A stretch of 7,493 bases of DNA from Bacteroidota bacterium (GTDB lineage: Bacteria; Bacteroidota; Bacteroidia; Chitinophagales; Chitinophagaceae): assembly GCA_018267795.1 (NCBI GenBank), contig JAFDXS010000106.1:1-7493 (forward strand), given 5' to 3'. The stretch's first letter is position 1; the number at the start of each line of letters is the position of its first letter. The translations under genes were made by a program, and so were the position numbers. The notes beneath the pieces are model-generated. The model searched no databases, was not told where the DNA came from, and was given only the letters and a program-made list of their open reading frames with translations. Below, in pieces: positions 5,838 through 7,493 of the stretch.

Positions 5838-7109
5838 ATGGACATGTCGCATTTGTTATTATACATATTGGGCTGCATATTATTAATTGGATTTTTTGCG
5901 GGTACTGAAATTGCATTTGTATCGGCTAATAAGCTAAATATAGAATTGCGTAAAAAGCAAGGCACTTTTTCCGGCCGCGTACTGGCCCGGTTTATGGAAA
6001 ACCCTGCTGAATTTATAGGTACAAGCCTGGTGGGTGTGAACGTGCTGCTGGTAATATACGGCTTGCTGATGACACAGCTTACGGACCCGCTGTTTAACAT
6101 GATGCCGCCTCCGTTCAATTCAGAATATGTGCGCCTGCTGATAGATACTTTCCTTGCCACCGTTATCATATTAATATTTGCAGAATTTTTACCTAAAGCA
6201 ATTTTTCGCTCCAAGGCCGACAAGGTGCTAGTGGCGCTCAGCTTCCCTATGCTGATTATGTATTACCTGCTCTACCCTTTTGCGAAATTATTCGTATCCA
6301 TATCTGAATTTATACTAAAGTATCTTTTCAACGTACGCATTAAAGAAAAGAGACAGGTTTTTAATCGAGTGGACCTGGAGGTATTTGTGAAACAAAGCTT
6401 GCATGGCCATGAAAATGAGAATAGTGAAGTGAATACTGCTCTTTTTGAAAATGCCTTATACCTGGTGAATGTGCGTGTGCGCAAATGCATGGTGCCGCGA
6501 AATGAAATAGAGGCGGTAGAAGTAGATACCCCAATAGCCGAAGTAAAAGCAAAGTTTATAAATACTAAACTATCTAAAATACTTGTGTACGAGGATAGTA
6601 TAGACAATATAATAGGCTACCTGCATCACCTGGACCTAAACAGGCGGCCGAAAGCAATAAGAGAAGTACTGCACACTATTACTGCCGTACCGGAAGCTAT
6701 GAGTGCAGTAGACCTGATGAACCGCTTTACCAAGGAGCGTAAAAGTATAGCATGGGTGATAGATGAGTTTGGCGGTACAGCAGGTATCGTAACTATGGAA
6801 GATGTACTGGAAGAAATATTTGGCGACATTAACGATGAGTATGATGTGCAGGAATACGTAGAAAAGCAGATAGCGGAAAACGAATACATACTTTCCGGCA
6901 GATTGGAGCTTGATTACCTAAACGAAAAATATGGTTTTGACTTCCCTACGGATGAGTCTGAAACGCTTTCCGGCTACATTATTGCCCAGCACGAGACGAT
7001 ACCTAAAATAAAAGAACGCATCTTTATAGATGACTATGAATTTGACGTGCTGCTGGTGAGCGATACCCGTATAGAAACGGTGAAAATGAAAATACTAAAG
7101 AATAAATAA
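5838..7109 (+). CDS. CorC/HlyC family membrane protein (CNNM + CBS pair + CorC_HlyC)
   Basis: This 423-residue inner-membrane protein has the full three-part layout of the hemolysin C/CorC (CNNM) family. The N-terminal DUF21/CNNM domain has about four hydrophobic segments (roughly 5-30, 58-80, 98-118, 129-160), with family signatures FFAGTEIAF (19-27) and AEFLPKA (115-121). A CBS pair follows at about 215-332, including RKCMVPRNEIEAV (215-227, the MVPR motif) and VIDEFGGTAGIVTMEDVLEE (307-326), then EIFGDINDEYD. The C-terminal CorC_HlyC domain spans about 346-423. Members are linked to magnesium, cobalt or sodium-coupled ion efflux, with the CBS pair sensing ATP; older 'hemolysin' names are misleading. 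The gliding protein GldE shares this layout, but no gld genes are nearby, so I do not call it GldE. The start could be the ATG at 5838 or at 5844. It may be transcribed with gmk and with haaO, 36 bases downstream. Confidence 0.95.
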   Translation: MDMSHLLLYILGCILLIGFFAGTEIAFVSANKLNIELRKKQGTFSGRVLARFMENPAEFIGTSLVGVNVLLVIYGLLMTQLTDPLFNMMPPPFNSEYVRLLIDTFLATVIILIFAEFLPKAIFRSKADKVLVALSFPMLIMYYLLYPFAKLFVSISEFILKYLFNVRIKEKRQVFNRVDLEVFVKQSLHGHENENSEVNTALFENALYLVNVRVRKCMVPRNEIEAVEVDTPIAEVKAKFINTKLSKILVYEDSIDNIIGYLHHLDLNRRPKAIREVLHTITAVPEAMSAVDLMNRFTKERKSIAWVIDEFGGTAGIVTMEDVLEEIFGDINDEYDVQEYVEKQIAENEYILSGRLELDYLNEKYGFDFPTDESETLSGYIIAQHETIPKIKERIFIDDYEFDVLLVSDTRIETVKMKILKNK

Positions 7110-7115
7110 ACCTCA

Positions 7116-7123
7116 TACATTTA
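7116..7123 (+). promoter_or_regulatory. Near-match -7 box (TACATTTA) before haaO
   Basis: TACATTTA differs from TAnnTTTG only in the last base and lies 22 bases before the haaO ATG, in the 36-base gap after the CorC-like gene. The gap shows no terminator, so haaO may instead be read from upstream. Confidence 0.25.
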
Positions 7124-7145
7124 CTTAATTAATAAATTTAATGTC

Positions 7146-7493
7146 ATGGCTATTACCCGTCCTTTTAATGTACACCAATGGATAGAAGAACACCGTCATC
7201 TGCTGAAGCCACCTGTAGGCAACCAGGTGATGTATAAAAATACCGGTGATTTTGTTGTAATGGTAGTAGGAGGGCCTAATAGCCGTAAAGACTTCCATTA
7301 TAATGAAAGTGAAGAGCTTTTTTACCAATTGGAAGGTGATATTACCGTACGTATACAGGAAGACGGCAAGATTGTAGATATACCTATAAAAGCCGGAGAA
7401 ATATTTCTGCTGCCCGCTAAAACCCCGCATTCTCCGCAACGTGGTGCCAATACTGTGGGCCTGGTAATAGAGAAAGTAAGAGAAAACAATGAA
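7146..7493 (+). CDS. haaO: 3-hydroxyanthranilate 3,4-dioxygenase, 3' end outside the window
   Basis: The first 116 codons are present, open to the right edge; bacterial members are about 175-180 residues, so roughly a third is missing. The cupin enzyme opens the ring of 3-hydroxyanthranilate with O2 to 2-amino-3-carboxymuconate semialdehyde, in the kynurenine route of tryptophan breakdown and quinolinate/NAD formation. The segment VGNQVMYKNTGDF (24-36) and GGPNSRKDFHYNESEELFYQ (42-61) are diagnostic. Residues Arg47, His51, Glu57, His95 and Arg99 fall at the numbers known for the iron ligands (His51, Glu57, His95) and substrate arginines of the Cupriavidus metallidurans enzyme, so the catalytic site looks intact. 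The C-terminal rubredoxin-like cysteines, if present, lie beyond the window. I chose the ATG at 7146 because the ATG at 7141 is out of frame. Other kynurenine genes, such as kynureninase, may lie downstream, but that is unseen. Confidence 0.97.
   Translation, partial: MAITRPFNVHQWIEEHRHLLKPPVGNQVMYKNTGDFVVMVVGGPNSRKDFHYNESEELFYQLEGDITVRIQEDGKIVDIPIKAGEIFLLPAKTPHSPQRGANTVGLVIEKVRENNE

Noticed and set aside
5825..6223. Minus-strand open frame of 132 codons
   Set aside because: Antisense to the membrane domain of the CorC-like gene; no start context or family resemblance.
5100..7200. Shared 12-mer AACACCGTCATC at 5100-5111 and 7189-7200
   Set aside because: One copy is inside haaO coding sequence; a single 12-base repeat is expected by chance in 7.5 kb.
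7125..7439. Minus-strand open frame of 104 codons
   Set aside because: Antisense to haaO, whose catalytic residues are all in place.
1..7493. A defence island, CRISPR array, insertion sequence or other new multi-gene system
   Set aside because: All recognisable genes are metabolic or envelope genes; I saw no transposase, integrase, spacer-repeat pattern, toxin-antitoxin pair or unusual repeat.

Overview
This window looks like ordinary chromosome from a member of the Bacteroidota, most likely the Chitinophagaceae. The taxonomic call rests on protein style (Bacteroidota-type formimidoylglutamase, DUF885 lipoprotein, BrxA/BrxB bacilliredoxin, signal peptides cleaved before Gln), heavy ATA/AGA codon use in AT-rich DNA, mostly absent Shine-Dalgarno sequences, and TAnnTTTG promoter -7 boxes. 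The genus cannot be named from this sequence. No mobile element, CRISPR array, rRNA or tRNA was seen, and no stretch over 300 bases lacks a gene.

Layout. Left (1-1125): a secreted protein of unknown function leaves the left edge on the minus strand, divergent from a small outer-membrane beta-barrel-like protein. Middle (1240-4486): a minus-strand cluster reads, in transcription order, a DUF885 zinc-peptidase-like lipoprotein, a formimidoylglutamase-type ureohydrolase whose ATG overlaps the DUF885 stop (TAATG), and a small conserved-looking hypothetical protein. Right (4601-7493), plus strand: a bacilliredoxin (CGC motif) closed by a very strong hairpin terminator; guanylate kinase with a TTG start; a CorC/HlyC (CNNM plus CBS) membrane transporter-like protein; and the first 116 codons of 3-hydroxyanthranilate 3,4-dioxygenase, which runs off the right edge.

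How they work together: mostly they do not. Thiol redox (bacilliredoxin), nucleotide metabolism (gmk), ion transport (CorC-like) and tryptophan/kynurenine degradation (haaO) are unrelated housekeeping functions. The one real linkage is the translationally coupled DUF885-ureohydrolase pair, which may join peptide and amino-acid breakdown. I found no convincing sign of a new defence or mobile system. The points most worth a second look are that coupled pair, the unidentified edge protein, the small hypothetical gene, and the promoter/start-site arrangement at the CorC-like gene.
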